From contig CP085833.1 of the NCBI GenBank assembly GCA_020809705.1, positions 3,286,001 to 3,350,000 on the forward strand: DNA of 64,000 bases. The letters are read 5' to 3'. A program made the translations under genes and the position numbers. The stretch's first letter is position 1. Each line of letters opens with the position of its first letter. This stretch comes from Calonectria ilicicola (lineage: Eukaryota; Ascomycota; Sordariomycetes; Hypocreales; Nectriaceae). The notes below the pieces were generated by a model. It was not told the origin of the DNA, did no database searches, and saw nothing but the letters and a program-made list of their open reading frames with translations. Below are positions 11,838 to 22,101 of the stretch, piece after piece.

Positions 11838-13180
11838 GATTGTGAGGATGAATTACAACAGGCACTCGAAGAAAAAAATAGTTGCGCCTTGGTTATTGAA
11901 TGTGAAGGAGAAGACACTTGCTTAATCTGGCCTTGAGTTCGCTTCTGGAAAGGTCATGGCACTGGTGAATGATCCTGGCCAGATGCTCGCGCGATCCTGG
12001 GGAACCTGGGTTGATGGGTGGCGTGGCCGCCCTGTTAATAACCAGAACAGCCTCAAACAACCACCTCACACAGGAATGCGAGAGCGTGATTGAGCATGTT
12101 ATTGGTAGTTCCATTTTCATGCAAATCAAAATAAAGGATGGTATTTTGGCGCCACTACCGCACTTGTACCACGCCTAGACCACCGCCCCTTATCGTTGCC
12201 ATTCTCGGAACCTGATACCTTGCTCTCCGACATATTCGGATAGGCATGTTTTTTTTTTCTCTTTTTTCTTTTTTTCGGTCGCTCCTATTATTTACGGCTT
12301 TAAGATGTTGGCGAATACTGGAGATTATTTCTACCTTACCAGTTTATTTTGGCGAATTTTCTCAACAATAACCTTCTGCGAGCAATTATGAGCAAGTTTA
12401 TTGTGTAAGCGTATGCAAGCCGCCACTTGACTAGCGAGTGCCTTTAGGTATGGGCCGCTTCGCCACCATCTCCTCACTCTGCATAACAACCGCAAATGCA
12501 TGGAAGCTCACCTTTACTGCAGATCTGGATCTTCCTGTGCCTATTCTAGACTGTATTATCGACTAACCATTTGGCGGGATCTAGACTAATTTCTCATCGA
12601 TACCAGTGGCGAGGAGGCGGGAACTAGTGGAAGTTCGTACCTCTTAGTGTGTACAAAAAGACAATGGGCTACCAGGTCTATCCCGGACCCTGGAGGGCTG
12701 AGTGTGTTTCTTGAGCCTTTCTGACATGCACTTGTATGCACGATGATCTGCGATTGCATGCCCGATTGACAGGCCGCCTATTTGGCCCGGGATCCGGCGT
12801 GTCGGGTTAATTGGCTGGCGCGAATCACACAGGACGCGTGCTAATAAAATGAAGAGACGAACTATTTGTTCTGGTATATTGGAGCCTCTTGTCTGAAAAT
12901 CGCCTATTTGATTGACGATAGACCGTTTACGCCGACATATTCCCAGGTACTGGCTGATCTGCATTGAGTTCATCATAAGGTATTTCATTACTTTTAAAGC
13001 TAACTTCAAGAACCTTGATGTCCCTTCGAACCTTGTCCTCTAGAGCAGGCTCAGGTGCATCCGGGTAGTTGCGTAGGGGTATCGCCAAAGACATTAACAC
13101 TAAAACCAGGGCCTGACCGTTCTGTATTCTGGGTCATACAGTCATCAACCTTCACCGAGTGTTCTGCGAGGCCAACAACG
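11838..13180. other. Intergenic stretch, no supported gene
   Basis: 1.34 kb with a T-rich run near 12250-12275. A 121-codon minus-strand ORF at 12644-13009 has no recognised family. The part nearest 11838 should hold the SAM gene promoter. I see no inverted terminal repeats. Confidence 0.5.
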
Positions 13181-13788
13181 CTAACCGCAGCACACAGTCG
13201 CTTCTTCGATACCCTTGGCACTGGCACCGTGCGCCCCGTCGTCGAGTCCCTCAAGGTCGATTTTAACAACCAACCAGTCGCAAAAGAATTTCCCTAAACC
13301 GCTACCGACAAAGATGCAGATGATGACGTAGCCGTTAAAGTACATGGCGAGCAACATGATAATGTAGGCACCAGCAAAAGTAACCGCGTGAAGAAATGCT
13401 CGGATCAGCTGCTGAAGGGCCGTTGCGCGGAAAGTGATGGTCTGGCGAGTGGGAATAACGGCTCCAGTGCAACCGCTGGCCCTGAGAGCAACTCCGTGAG
13501 TGGTAGCTTGGCGCTCAAACTGGCGGTGCAGCAGGTTGTCGTATTCCTTGCCCATGCGACGACAGAACTCGACAAGAATAGCTAGGAGGATAACGCCAAT
13601 GCAAGTGGCAGCCATCATGCCTTGATTTTTAATCTGCCATGACGAAGAGAGAAAGCAGGCATCAATTGTGTTCCAGTTCCAGAGCATCTAGGAATGGAGT
13701 TAGTTGGAGGAGTGGCGTTGACGAGAGGAGAACCCACAGAAACTTGGCAATCAGCACTGCTGCTGTTGCTGCTACCCATGTCCATCAT
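13181..13788 (-). CDS. Ctr-family copper transporter
   Basis: Two exons, 13788-13738 and 13687-13181, with a 50-nt intron, give 185 residues. Ctr proteins form trimeric pores that take up Cu(I). The N-terminus is short, with an MMDM metal-binding start, then 'CQVSMLWNWNTIDACF' leading into the first span. Span 2 carries the MxxxM selectivity motif (MLLAM, residues 128-132) and span 3 the GxxxG packing motif (GSGLG, 145-149). The C-terminus ends in a Cys-Cys-Gly copper-handling tail. This form resembles the fungal Ctr3/Ctr2 group. It is divergent from a ferric/cupric reductase gene across 1.07 kb; such reductases supply Cu(I) to Ctr channels. Plasma membrane or vacuolar location cannot be decided from sequence. 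Confidence 0.93.
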
Positions 13789-14862
13789 GATGAATGGATT
13801 GAGCTGTGGTAGAATTTAGAAATGATTGTGTGTTTTCCTAAGACGAGGTGGGCTTGGTGGGCAACTAAAAGAAATCAACCAAGTTGCAAGTGACAAAACT
13901 CGAGAGAAGCCACGTCGTAATAAGAATGCGCGTCCCGCAATAATGAGGCCGCGTCAAGGTGGGCAATTAAGTACGTGAGCGGGTTTATAGAAGCTGAGGG
14001 AGTTATCTGGTTTTGTCCTTTTTCGGTGGAGTGGGGATGAACCATGCCAAGATCCACCAGAAGGTTCGACCAGGGGATCAGAAGACGGAATGGTGTGAAA
14101 TAAATTGAGGACGATTGAGTCGATTTTAGCCGCGAAATCACTCAAAGACAAGCATAAAACAAAGTAGACGGACATGGCGGACGCCACCTACAGGGGGGCA
14201 TGTCGTGCTTTTTAATAATACAACGCTCCTTCATGGGTAGACGTCCCGGCCGAGTTGATAGTGAACACCATCGCATCTCAGCGCCGAGAGTTTTAGATGC
14301 GGAGCCGGTGGATCAGGCTGTCTCCGGCCCCGCTGACAGACCCCGGGAAAACGTGCTCATTCCTGCTCAGGCCGGGGTGAGCAAGCAACCGATTGAGACA
14401 TTGTGGACATTCCGAGCCAATTCTTGCCCATTGGGCATGCACAAGGACGCTTCAGACTGACTCGGCCCATGATACATGGTGCCATCAAGGCCGTCGCGTT
14501 TATACGGATGTGGGGAACTTGAGCAAGTAAGTAGGATATTCTTCCCAGATGCGGCCTGGCTCCCGTTCCCAGCGCTCCGGTGAGGGTACGAGTTTGGGTA
14601 TGTAATGGTGGGCATCGTGTTAGTTCACGTATATCAGTGGGGTTCGGACCACTCGCCTTCTTCTTATTTCTATAGCATCGTGTCCCTTGGTGTTAGACTA
14701 TCCGCTCCGTGTGTCTCTACCGTTCGTCCATGTCCACGTTAGCTGGCCCAAAAGTTGAGATCGTCTTGTGGCTGCAGTGTTGATCACCACCCTCCCGCGA
14801 TTCTTTGGCTGTGGTATCAACCCAATCAGCAACACAGGCTCAAGTCGCCGCAAACCGCAATC
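13789..14862. promoter_or_regulatory. Shared copper transporter/reductase promoter
   Basis: 1074 bp between the two divergent start codons. Two T/AGCTCA-type motif groups lie in it (listed separately). No credible ORF. Confidence 0.6.
14354..14383. promoter_or_regulatory. Cluster of three TGCTCA/TGAGCA motifs
   Basis: TGCTCA at 14354-14359 and 14364-14369, and its complement TGAGCA at 14378-14383. A fourth copy, TGAGCA, is at 14520-14525. The yeast copper regulator Mac1 binds TTTGCTCA, whose core is GCTCA. By base composition alone about 0.5 copy of this hexamer would be expected in the whole interval. A copper-response role is inferred. Confidence 0.4.
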
Positions 14863-16812
14863 ATGACGTCCACTCTGCAACTGGATGCTCGCCACATCCA
14901 AAATATGAGCGAGGCCTCAACTCTAGAACCTCATTGGGGCTATGCAGACCGAGCACTCCCTTGTACAAATGATGAGGGTTCTTGCGAGTACCTCGATCTG
15001 GTATATTACGCCCACGACCTAAGTATGCTTTACACCGGTATCATATGGGCTACCATTCTCGGCATCTTTTTTGTCTGGGCCATTTCTCGTCACATCGGCC
15101 GGCCATCATCCCCGGCCATCGCCCCCGAACTCGCCCCCAAATCCGGTCTCACCAAACTTCGACGCACAATTAGCACGGCTTCAAGGCAATACTTTCTCCC
15201 TGACTCTGTCCGCGCCATCTTTGGCCGAACTACTCGCCTCCAGGTTATAATCCTTCTCTCCCTGGTGGGCTACCTGACCATCTGGAGCTTCGTCGGCCTT
15301 ACCTATCGTAAATGGATAACGCCCGTCAAGAATTCTCCAGGCGTCTACAACACCCGCACTTCTCTCGGACCTTGGTCTGACCGAATTGGTGTTTTGGCTT
15401 ATGCTCTAACTCCCTTGTCCATCCTGCTTGCCAACCGAGAGTCAGTTCTCTCCCTCATTACTGGTGTTCCCTACCAGAGTTTCAACTTCCTTCACCGATG
15501 GCTTGGATACGTTATTTTTGCCCAGAGCTCTCTGCACACCATTTCTTGGTGCATTGTCGAGGTCAGACTTTACCAACCTCAACCCACAGTTGGACGCGAA
15601 TGGATTCAGCAGACTTACATGGTCTGGGGCGTCGTAGCCATGATTTTATTGACTTTCTTGGTCGTTCTCAGCACAGCCTGGGGCATTCGAATGACTGGCT
15701 ACGAGTTCTTCCGCAAATCTCACTATGTTTTGGCCATGGTTTATATTGGCGCCTGTTGGGGACACTGGGCAAAACTGCAGTGCTTTCTTTTGCCTTCTTT
15801 GCTGTTTTGGTTCATTGACCGAGGATTCCGTCTTCTTCGAACCGGATACCTCCACTACCACCACCTGCCTTCCGGCAACATGGGTTTCGAGGCGGCCCAA
15901 GCCGTAGTCACCCGATTCCCTGACGCTGAATATGGTGATGTGATCCGCCTGGATCTTCAAAACAACCAAGACCCCTGGGCTATCGGCCAGCATTACTACC
16001 TATGCTTCACTGAGAGCAGTATTTGGCAGTCTCACCCCTTTACGCCTTTGAACGTGCCCATCGTCGAGAAAGGCCTTGTTAAGCACTCGTATATTCTCCG
16101 AGCAAAGCAAGGAGAGACCAAGAAGATTACTGAGATAGCTGCGAAAAAGATGGAGACCTCTGGTGGCCAGGCCAATCTTTCCGTTATCCTTACTGGTGCC
16201 TACGGAGAAACCGTCATGGAAGATGTCCACTCGAACACGAACATCATTTGCGTTGCTGGAGGTACCGGTATTGTCTACGTGCTACCCGTTCTTCTGAAAT
16301 TAGCCCGATCCCCAGTTTCAAAGGACCGCAAGATGGAGCTAATCTGGGCCATCCGCCATGCCGGCGATGCCGAATGGGTTAAGGAGGAGCTGGATATCCT
16401 GCGTACTGCTCGTAAGGCACTCAACCTCAAGATTCGCATCTACGCCACCAGAGACTCCGGAAGCAGCCCCCTGCTACTCGAGAAAGACGAAACGGTCGGC
16501 GAAGACAAGCAGTTAACCTCATCTTCATCGTCCGAGACGGATGGTGGATGTGGTTGCGGAACTGAAGTGCCCGTCGCGAAGACCGGTCATGGAACTGAGG
16601 ATACGGAGCGACACCCCAACCTCCCCAAATTGGTCAATGACTTCGTGGCCAACACGATTCGCGGCCCAACAAGCGTCTTTGCCAGTGGACCTGGTGGAAT
16701 GATTAGCGATCTCCGAACCATCGTTGCAGGATGTAATTCCGCGGGCAAGGTGTGGAAGGGCGACGAGAGATTTGATGTCAGCCTGATCTGCGATGATCGA
16801 TTGGAGTGGTAG
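14863..16812 (+). CDS. Ferric/cupric reductase, FRE family
   Basis: Single exon, 649 residues from the ATG at 14863 (in-frame codons upstream to 14755 look like leader). FRE enzymes pass electrons from NADPH through FAD and two haems across the plasma membrane to reduce Fe(III) or Cu(II). Seen: several membrane spans; haem-ligand pairs H211/H225 and H287/H301; the FAD motif HPFT at 391-394; an NADPH glycine motif 'AGGTGIVYVLP' near 465; and 'ASGPGGM' near the end. A serine-rich insertion before the last strand contains C563-G-C565. Placement opposite a Ctr copper transporter suggests a joint copper-uptake role, although iron reduction is equally possible from the family. Confidence 0.93.
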   Translation: MTSTLQLDARHIQNMSEASTLEPHWGYADRALPCTNDEGSCEYLDLVYYAHDLSMLYTGIIWATILGIFFVWAISRHIGRPSSPAIAPELAPKSGLTKLRRTISTASRQYFLPDSVRAIFGRTTRLQVIILLSLVGYLTIWSFVGLTYRKWITPVKNSPGVYNTRTSLGPWSDRIGVLAYALTPLSILLANRESVLSLITGVPYQSFNFLHRWLGYVIFAQSSLHTISWCIVEVRLYQPQPTVGREWIQQTYMVWGVVAMILLTFLVVLSTAWGIRMTGYEFFRKSHYVLAMVYIGACWGHWAKLQCFLLPSLLFWFIDRGFRLLRTGYLHYHHLPSGNMGFEAAQAVVTRFPDAEYGDVIRLDLQNNQDPWAIGQHYYLCFTESSIWQSHPFTPLNVPIVEKGLVKHSYILRAKQGETKKITEIAAKKMETSGGQANLSVILTGAYGETVMEDVHSNTNIICVAGGTGIVYVLPVLLKLARSPVSKDRKMELIWAIRHAGDAEWVKEELDILRTARKALNLKIRIYATRDSGSSPLLLEKDETVGEDKQLTSSSSSETDGGCGCGTEVPVAKTGHGTEDTERHPNLPKLVNDFVANTIRGPTSVFASGPGGMISDLRTIVAGCNSAGKVWKGDERFDVSLICDDRLEW

Positions 16813-17932
16813 AAATGGAATATTGGCTAAAATGGGGATCGTTCTGGGATTGCATTTGTTAGTTTAAGATACCACTGTGTTTTCAATAAAGGACTCGGAG
16901 GATAAATCCGAAATACGCTTAGAAAAGCTTGTGCCAAATTACGTGTGAAAGTCGTGTTTGTTTGCTCCATCTGTCTTGCTGATAAGCGGTTCTGCTGTAC
17001 CTTTGGATTTGCCCATTGTAAGTGCATTGCACCATTGATGGGCTAGCTAGATAATAGCACTAGGAACCTTACTTGGTTTGTACGTGGCACTTGATGAGAT
17101 ATCAATCGCATTTGTTTTATCTAAGAACTATCATTTATGGACTGCTAGAGGAGCCATCGCGTTGCAAGGGCAGACAAGCCATATGTCTCCAGGAAAAGAG
17201 AATAGCGCCCCTACAAGAGGTCGATCGTCGAATTCGAGCGGCTTGATAGCAGTCCTTGTATCGCAAAACGTGATATAAGTAGCTTTTTAAATAAATCCCG
17301 AGACACCAGAATCCCTGCTAGGAGCAATATTTAATGTATAGGATGGGCGCGCTTCTTGACGAAGCAGTCTAGTGTGCGCCATGCAGCAGCTCTACGCGCG
17401 CCACTCAAACCATCATGACTTGACCCCGCCATCACCTTCAGCCCCGCAGTACCGCCACCTAGCACGACGGGCCATTATTCTCGCACGCAGCGTCATTGTT
17501 ACCAAAGTGCCTCTCATGGCATGTGGGAATCGCGCTGGATCTCGCGGACCAAGCGGCTGAAGTCCCGTGGGAACCGCATACTGAATGTGCGACGAGCTCC
17601 TCAGAGCCCCTCCAATAAATTAGCCTGAAATCATGAAATGGGCCCCGGTAGCTCCATCATGACATTTACCCCCTCCCCGCCATGAGGCTCCAGTTGCCAA
17701 AACCAGGTGATTATTAAAACCTCAAACACATCGCTACTTTTGCTGTGCTCTCGTTGTTTTCAACTTGCATATATATACATATATATATCACCGTATCTTC
17801 CCTCTTTTTTCGCCCATTTCTTTCCTTGTCTGTTGGTCGTGGCCGTGAAACCTACAAAAGATACCAAATCGCCAATCCATCCCATCCATCTCTTCACCAA
17901 TACCCCACTTCACCAACGTCACGTCACTCACA
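16813..17932. other. Intergenic stretch, no supported gene
   Basis: 1.1 kb between two plus-strand genes. Pyrimidine-rich sequence and a TA-repeat run around 17768-17790 lie just upstream of the next start codon, as is common in fungal promoters. No ORF here has supporting motifs. Confidence 0.5.
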
Positions 17933-18955
17933 ATGTCCGAATCATCCATTTCCTTCTTGCCCCTCGGGGCCATCATCCAATCCATTGTCATCAACGGCAC
18001 CAATATCGTCCAGGGCTTCCCCACGGCTGACGATTACGTCAAGTACAACACACCCTACTTTGGCGAGACCATCGGTCGCTGGGCCAATCGTATCAAGGGT
18101 GCCAAGATCGACAACCTCAATGGCAAGTCCTATCCTCTTCTTGCCAACAATGGCCCCAATCACCTCCACGGCGGCTCCGTAGGCTGGGGTAAGCGTGTCT
18201 GGGACGGCCCTACGCCTGTTGGCATCCGAAAGGTGCCTGGTGTAGACAACCTTGAAGGTGGCGAGAGCGTTGCATTCAAGCTCATCGACAAGGATGGCGA
18301 GGAGGGATACCCAGGAACTATCGAGGCCACCATCATTTACACTACTGGTACTCAAAAGATCGATGGCAAGGAGGCTACTGTCCTTGGCATCGATTATGAA
18401 GCTAAGCTCGTGGATGGTGCTGATGAGACCATTGTCAACCTCACCAACCACTCCTACTTCAACCTCAGTGGCGACCCAACCATTGAGGGAACCACCGTGA
18501 CCCTCCCTACCAACTTGAACCTACCTTTTGACGAGGGCAGCATCCCCATTGGAGGCCCCGAGCCCAATGCAACCGTCCAAGCGAATGCCCCCTTTGCCTT
18601 GGGCCTCAAGGAGCCCGACTTTGACGATTGTTTCATCGTCAACACAGACCCAGCTTCGGTGCCCATTGATACCCGCAACGAGCCCCTGAAGCTCAACCTG
18701 GCGGCACACCACCCCAAGACGGGCATCCATCTGGAGGTTCACAGCACTGAGCCTGCTTTCCAGTTCTACACTGGCAAGTACATTGATGTTCCTGCCGTCG
18801 CTGGTCTTCCTGCCCGTGGTTCTCGCAGCGCCTTCTGCTGCGAGCCCGGTCGATATGTAAACGCCTGCAACGTGCCAGAGTGGAAGAACATGGTTATCGT
18901 GAAGAAGGGCGAGTCGTACGGGTCCCGCTTCGTGTACAAGGCATGGTCGGATTAA
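17933..18955 (+). CDS. Aldose 1-epimerase (mutarotase)
   Basis: Single exon, 340 residues, typical family length. It interconverts the alpha and beta anomers of glucose or galactose and feeds the Leloir pathway. The active-site pattern is complete: H79 in 'PNHLHGG', H173 in 'NHSYFNLSG' and the catalytic base E304 in 'CCEPGRY', plus the substrate-binding 'GRWANRI' at the start of the fold. The start at 17933 sits in a good context (CACAATGTC) right after a long pyrimidine-rich leader. No neighbouring galactose genes are visible, so it may serve general sugar metabolism. Confidence 0.95.
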   Translation: MSESSISFLPLGAIIQSIVINGTNIVQGFPTADDYVKYNTPYFGETIGRWANRIKGAKIDNLNGKSYPLLANNGPNHLHGGSVGWGKRVWDGPTPVGIRKVPGVDNLEGGESVAFKLIDKDGEEGYPGTIEATIIYTTGTQKIDGKEATVLGIDYEAKLVDGADETIVNLTNHSYFNLSGDPTIEGTTVTLPTNLNLPFDEGSIPIGGPEPNATVQANAPFALGLKEPDFDDCFIVNTDPASVPIDTRNEPLKLNLAAHHPKTGIHLEVHSTEPAFQFYTGKYIDVPAVAGLPARGSRSAFCCEPGRYVNACNVPEWKNMVIVKKGESYGSRFVYKAWSD

Positions 18956-19142
18956 GAGTAGGGTTACCATACGATCTTGTGTTTTTTTGTTAGAATATTA
19001 AATTCAAATATGCCAGAGCATTACACTCATAGAGACTAATATGGTACAAATATCGCATCAAACGCCAACAAAAGTGACCTCCCGTGTAACCCGAAACACC
19101 ACCACAGGTCGCAAGAACCAAATGAGAACCCATTGCCTGATT

Positions 19143-20471
19143 TCAGTCCGAATCACTGTCGTCTCCCAAGAACGCCAACTCTGCTTGTGCGCGCTTCCTC
19201 CTTGCCGCATATGTGTTGTCCTCTTCCTCTTCCTCGTCTTCATCCTCCTTAGCATCATCTTCGCCGCTGCCCTCGCTCTCTGCAGCCTTAGCAGACTTGC
19301 CCTTGCTTCTGCTCGCGCGGCCGCCTTTCTCCATGCCCCAGAGCTCGTTCATCTCCTGTGCAGCCTCAGCTTCAGCCTGCAACTCCCTCATCTCCTTGAT
19401 TTCTCGGGCTTTCGCTTCCGAGAAACGCCCTTCCATCCCCACATCAGACAGCATCTTCTTCAAGTGACGGATTTTAGCACGAGTATCGTCGCCGTACTTC
19501 TTTAGCTCATTGTGCCAAAGCTTTCGAATGCCACATTTGATGAGTTGAGCCTGCAGCTTCTTGATTTCTGCCTCCTGTGGGTCCTCAGGTGCTGATGCTT
19601 TCTTGGTGGTAGCCTTGGGAGTTTTGGCTGGTTTGCTCGAGGCGTCCTTTTTCGCCTTTTGTTTTCGCTTAGGTTTAGGAGGCTCATCGATGACATCAGA
19701 ATATTCGTCTTCTTCATTGACAACTGGCTTGGGTTCAACATCTTCCATTGCATCGCCAAGCACGATTTCGGGCTTCTTCGTTTCATTCGATGCCTCATTC
19801 GATGCCTCATCCTTGGTCTTTGGGTTTGTTGCAGATGAATCAGCCGTGTCTTTACCAGTTACTTCCTCTGTACCATTCTGCTCAGACTTCGCCTCTGGGA
19901 CTTCACTGCCGGACGCCTCAGCCATTTCATCATCCGAGATTGTTGCTTTTGATTTGAGGCTTCCGGCGGCCTTTTTCTTCTTGGGCTGAGGTTTTTCTTC
20001 ATCACTCAGCTCACTGAGTTCACTGAGTTCACTGAGCTCGCTTGATTCTGCCTTTTTGACCGGCTTCTTGGTTGGCTTCTTGGCTGGTTTCTTGGCCGGT
20101 TTCTTGGGCTTTGGGTCGTGCTTCTGTCGCTTAGGCTCTGGAGATGCGACCTCAGAAGAAGGTCGTTTTGCGCCAGCATTGGCATCAGACTCATCTTTAG
20201 AATCCGGGACCCATCCGTCCATTAATTTTTCCTAAATAAAGCATGAGTAGATGTTCATGATACTCATAAATGCACTTACAACGCGTTCTTTGATCAACGT
20301 CTTGCTCTTCGACTTCCATGTGCCGGTTGAAAGAAATCCATCCTCAAGGTCAAGCTCATCTTCAACATGCTTTCGGACCTTATTTACCGAGGTATCGTCG
20401 GGGTTGGCGCTGTAGACGGCGGCGGTTCCCTCAAGCAGCGCCTGCTCGATCTTCTTGGCTGATGGCGCCAT
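19143..20471 (-). CDS. HIRIP3-like putative histone chaperone
   Basis: Two exons, 20471-20280 and 20231-19143, with a 48-nt intron, give 426 residues. The N-terminal 70 residues resemble a DEK-C/HIRIP3 N-terminal helical domain ('VNKVRKHVEDELDLEDGF', 'SKTLIKERVEKLMDGW'). The middle is highly charged, with (KKPxKKP) repeats and four tandem SEL-type triplets. Residues about 285-355 ('KCGIRKLWHNELKKYG' then 'KIRHLKKMLSDVGMEGRFS') resemble the conserved C-terminal region of HIRIP3. Human HIRIP3 is an H2A-H2B chaperone that partners HIRA. Here that role is inference from pattern memory. The tail is acidic (EDEDEEEEED), as in many chaperones. An 18-bp ACGCG-type palindrome lies about 130 bp upstream of its start. 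Confidence 0.6.
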
Positions 20472-20601
20472 GGTTTACTGGGTAAATGGCTGAGAAGAGG
20501 TACAGATCGATTAAAACGGCAAAAATTTACAGGCGAAAGCCACAGCTAATGCGGAGGTGTCGCACAAACGGAGGGCGGATGTAACAGAGATTTGGTTGGG
20601 T

Positions 20602-20619
20602 GTCGCGTCTAGACGCGAC
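20602..20619. repeat. 18-bp perfect palindrome with ACGCGA cores
   Basis: GTCGCGTCTAGACGCGAC reads the same on both strands. It lies in the 520-bp divergent promoter between the HIRIP3-like gene and MDM35. Each half contains an ACGCGA/TCGCGT core like the cell-cycle box. Confidence 0.75.
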
Positions 20620-20991
20620 CGAGCATCATTATTGGCGATGGGACAGAGCTTAGGCATGCGCAGGTGTAGTGATCCTTGTAGCGGGGAACCTAGCTTCGGC
20701 CAATCACATGCGCCTACCGCGTACTGTGGCAGCAACTTGGACTCTTGCTGATTCCAAGGCATTACTTGCGCTCACAAGTGCGTCTGCATAAATTACTAGT
20801 TGTCTCTGTGCACTTAGCTTTAATATTTGTTTATTTAAATTTCCTCGATTTTTCTTTCTAGGGATATTGAGGTCTGCGTGGGAGCACCAACGCCTTATTT
20901 TTAGTAGTGGAGTGGCACGGCCTTGGCTCATTCTCAGACCTTCCGCCGCTATCCGCCAAATTTCTCAAGCTTCATCTACACAGTCGCCACC

Positions 20992-21449
20992 ATGTCAGCC
21001 TCTCTCGCCCCAGAGTGTAACGAGGTCAAGGAGTGAGTAGAAAATCCTTGCTCTTCTTGGATGAATAATCCTCTAATGGCCCTAGACGATATGATACGTG
21101 CTTCCTGAAGTGGTACAGCGAGAGTATGGTCCATTCACCACATGGGACACAACGACTTTTAGCTGACAGGCAAACAGAGTATCTTCGTGGACTAGAAAAA
21201 GACAATAAGGAGTGCGCCAACTTATTCAAAGATTACCAGAAATGTCTCCATGTGAGTATTCCTGAATTGAGAGGGAGGGTACCAGCTAATGGTTCGGCAC
21301 AGTCGGCCCTTAAGGAACGTGGCATCGACAAGCTCTTGGAGGATGCTCGAGAAGACAACAAAGAAAATGATGTGAAACACATGGGTTCCAAAGTGAGATT
21401 TCGTCACTGCCAATCATTATATTTATCTAACCTTTTTTAGAACAAATAA
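20992..21449 (+). CDS. MDM35: Mitochondrial Mdm35 (TRIAP1-like)
   Basis: Five small exons, 20992-21032, 21086-21123, 21178-21251, 21303-21392 and 21441-21449, give 83 residues; the last exon codes only for N-K-stop. The protein has twin Cx9C motifs, 'CNEVKERYDTC' and 'CANLFKDYQKC', with the family sequence 'CFLKWYSEKYLRG' between them. In yeast Mdm35 is imported and oxidised by Mia40 in the intermembrane space, where it binds Ups1/Ups2 and shuttles phosphatidic acid and phosphatidylserine between mitochondrial membranes. Four introns in 250 coding bases is dense even for this window. Splice sites all give a consistent frame and restore the family motif. Confidence 0.93.
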
Positions 21450-22101
21450 TCACATTTCTGAACAAGCCTAATGTTAGAAACAACATTTGGAGACTTGAAT
21501 AGTATACAGGCGCCTGGGACACGGAGTTTTTTTTTTCTTCATCCTGTACTATACTCAAGACACCCACGCACAGATAAGTCCTCTCTAGATATACATGCAC
21601 GAAAGAAAAGAAAAAAAAATGGAAAGATTAGAACCTACATCCTGGGCCTCGACCCGTTTGCCTGGGATTGCCTTCGACTCAAATGCAACCTCAAGCAAGC
21701 AATTCCACGTGATCCTCAGAGATGGGTTTGAACAACGGGATGGCCCCACTCTTCCCACTTGGCGCTGAGCTTGGCTCTCGGGATTGGTGATTGGATCAAC
21801 GTGGATGGCCCATCCACGCAAGCAGCTCTGATGCAGGGGTAAATCGTTCTACGTCTCCTTCGATTGATATTGCTCTGGCAGCCATTTTCGTCCCGACCTC
21901 GATCTTTGCGACAGCAGCTTCTGGCCTCCCCGCCCACGACTCCCCACGTTGCGACGCCCTCGACCCGATTTGCGCCCAATCCCCCGACGCATTCGACCCC
22001 GACCGACCAACCAAGTCCACATCCCGCATCGTGTCCCGCCAGCAGCCCACCGACCTCTTGGCATGTCAATGTCCATGCCCCGTTACGAGGAATAGCGCTC
22101 T
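21450..22101. other. Intergenic stretch with short upstream ORF
   Basis: 652 bp upstream of the small membrane-protein gene. A 10-codon ORF (MSMSMPRYEE, 22063-22095) ends 6 nt before that gene's ATG. Longer ORFs on either strand here have no motifs. Confidence 0.45.

Noticed and set aside
12644..13009. 121-codon minus-strand ORF with a helix-turn-helix-like 'ISQYLGICRRKRSI' stretch, possible transposase relic
   Set aside because: No DDE residues, no terminal inverted repeats and no second conserved block; the resemblance is too weak.
21591..21740. tRNA-like B-box (GTTCAAACC on the minus strand)
   Set aside because: The flanking arms do not form a T-stem and no matching A-box or cloverleaf could be drawn.
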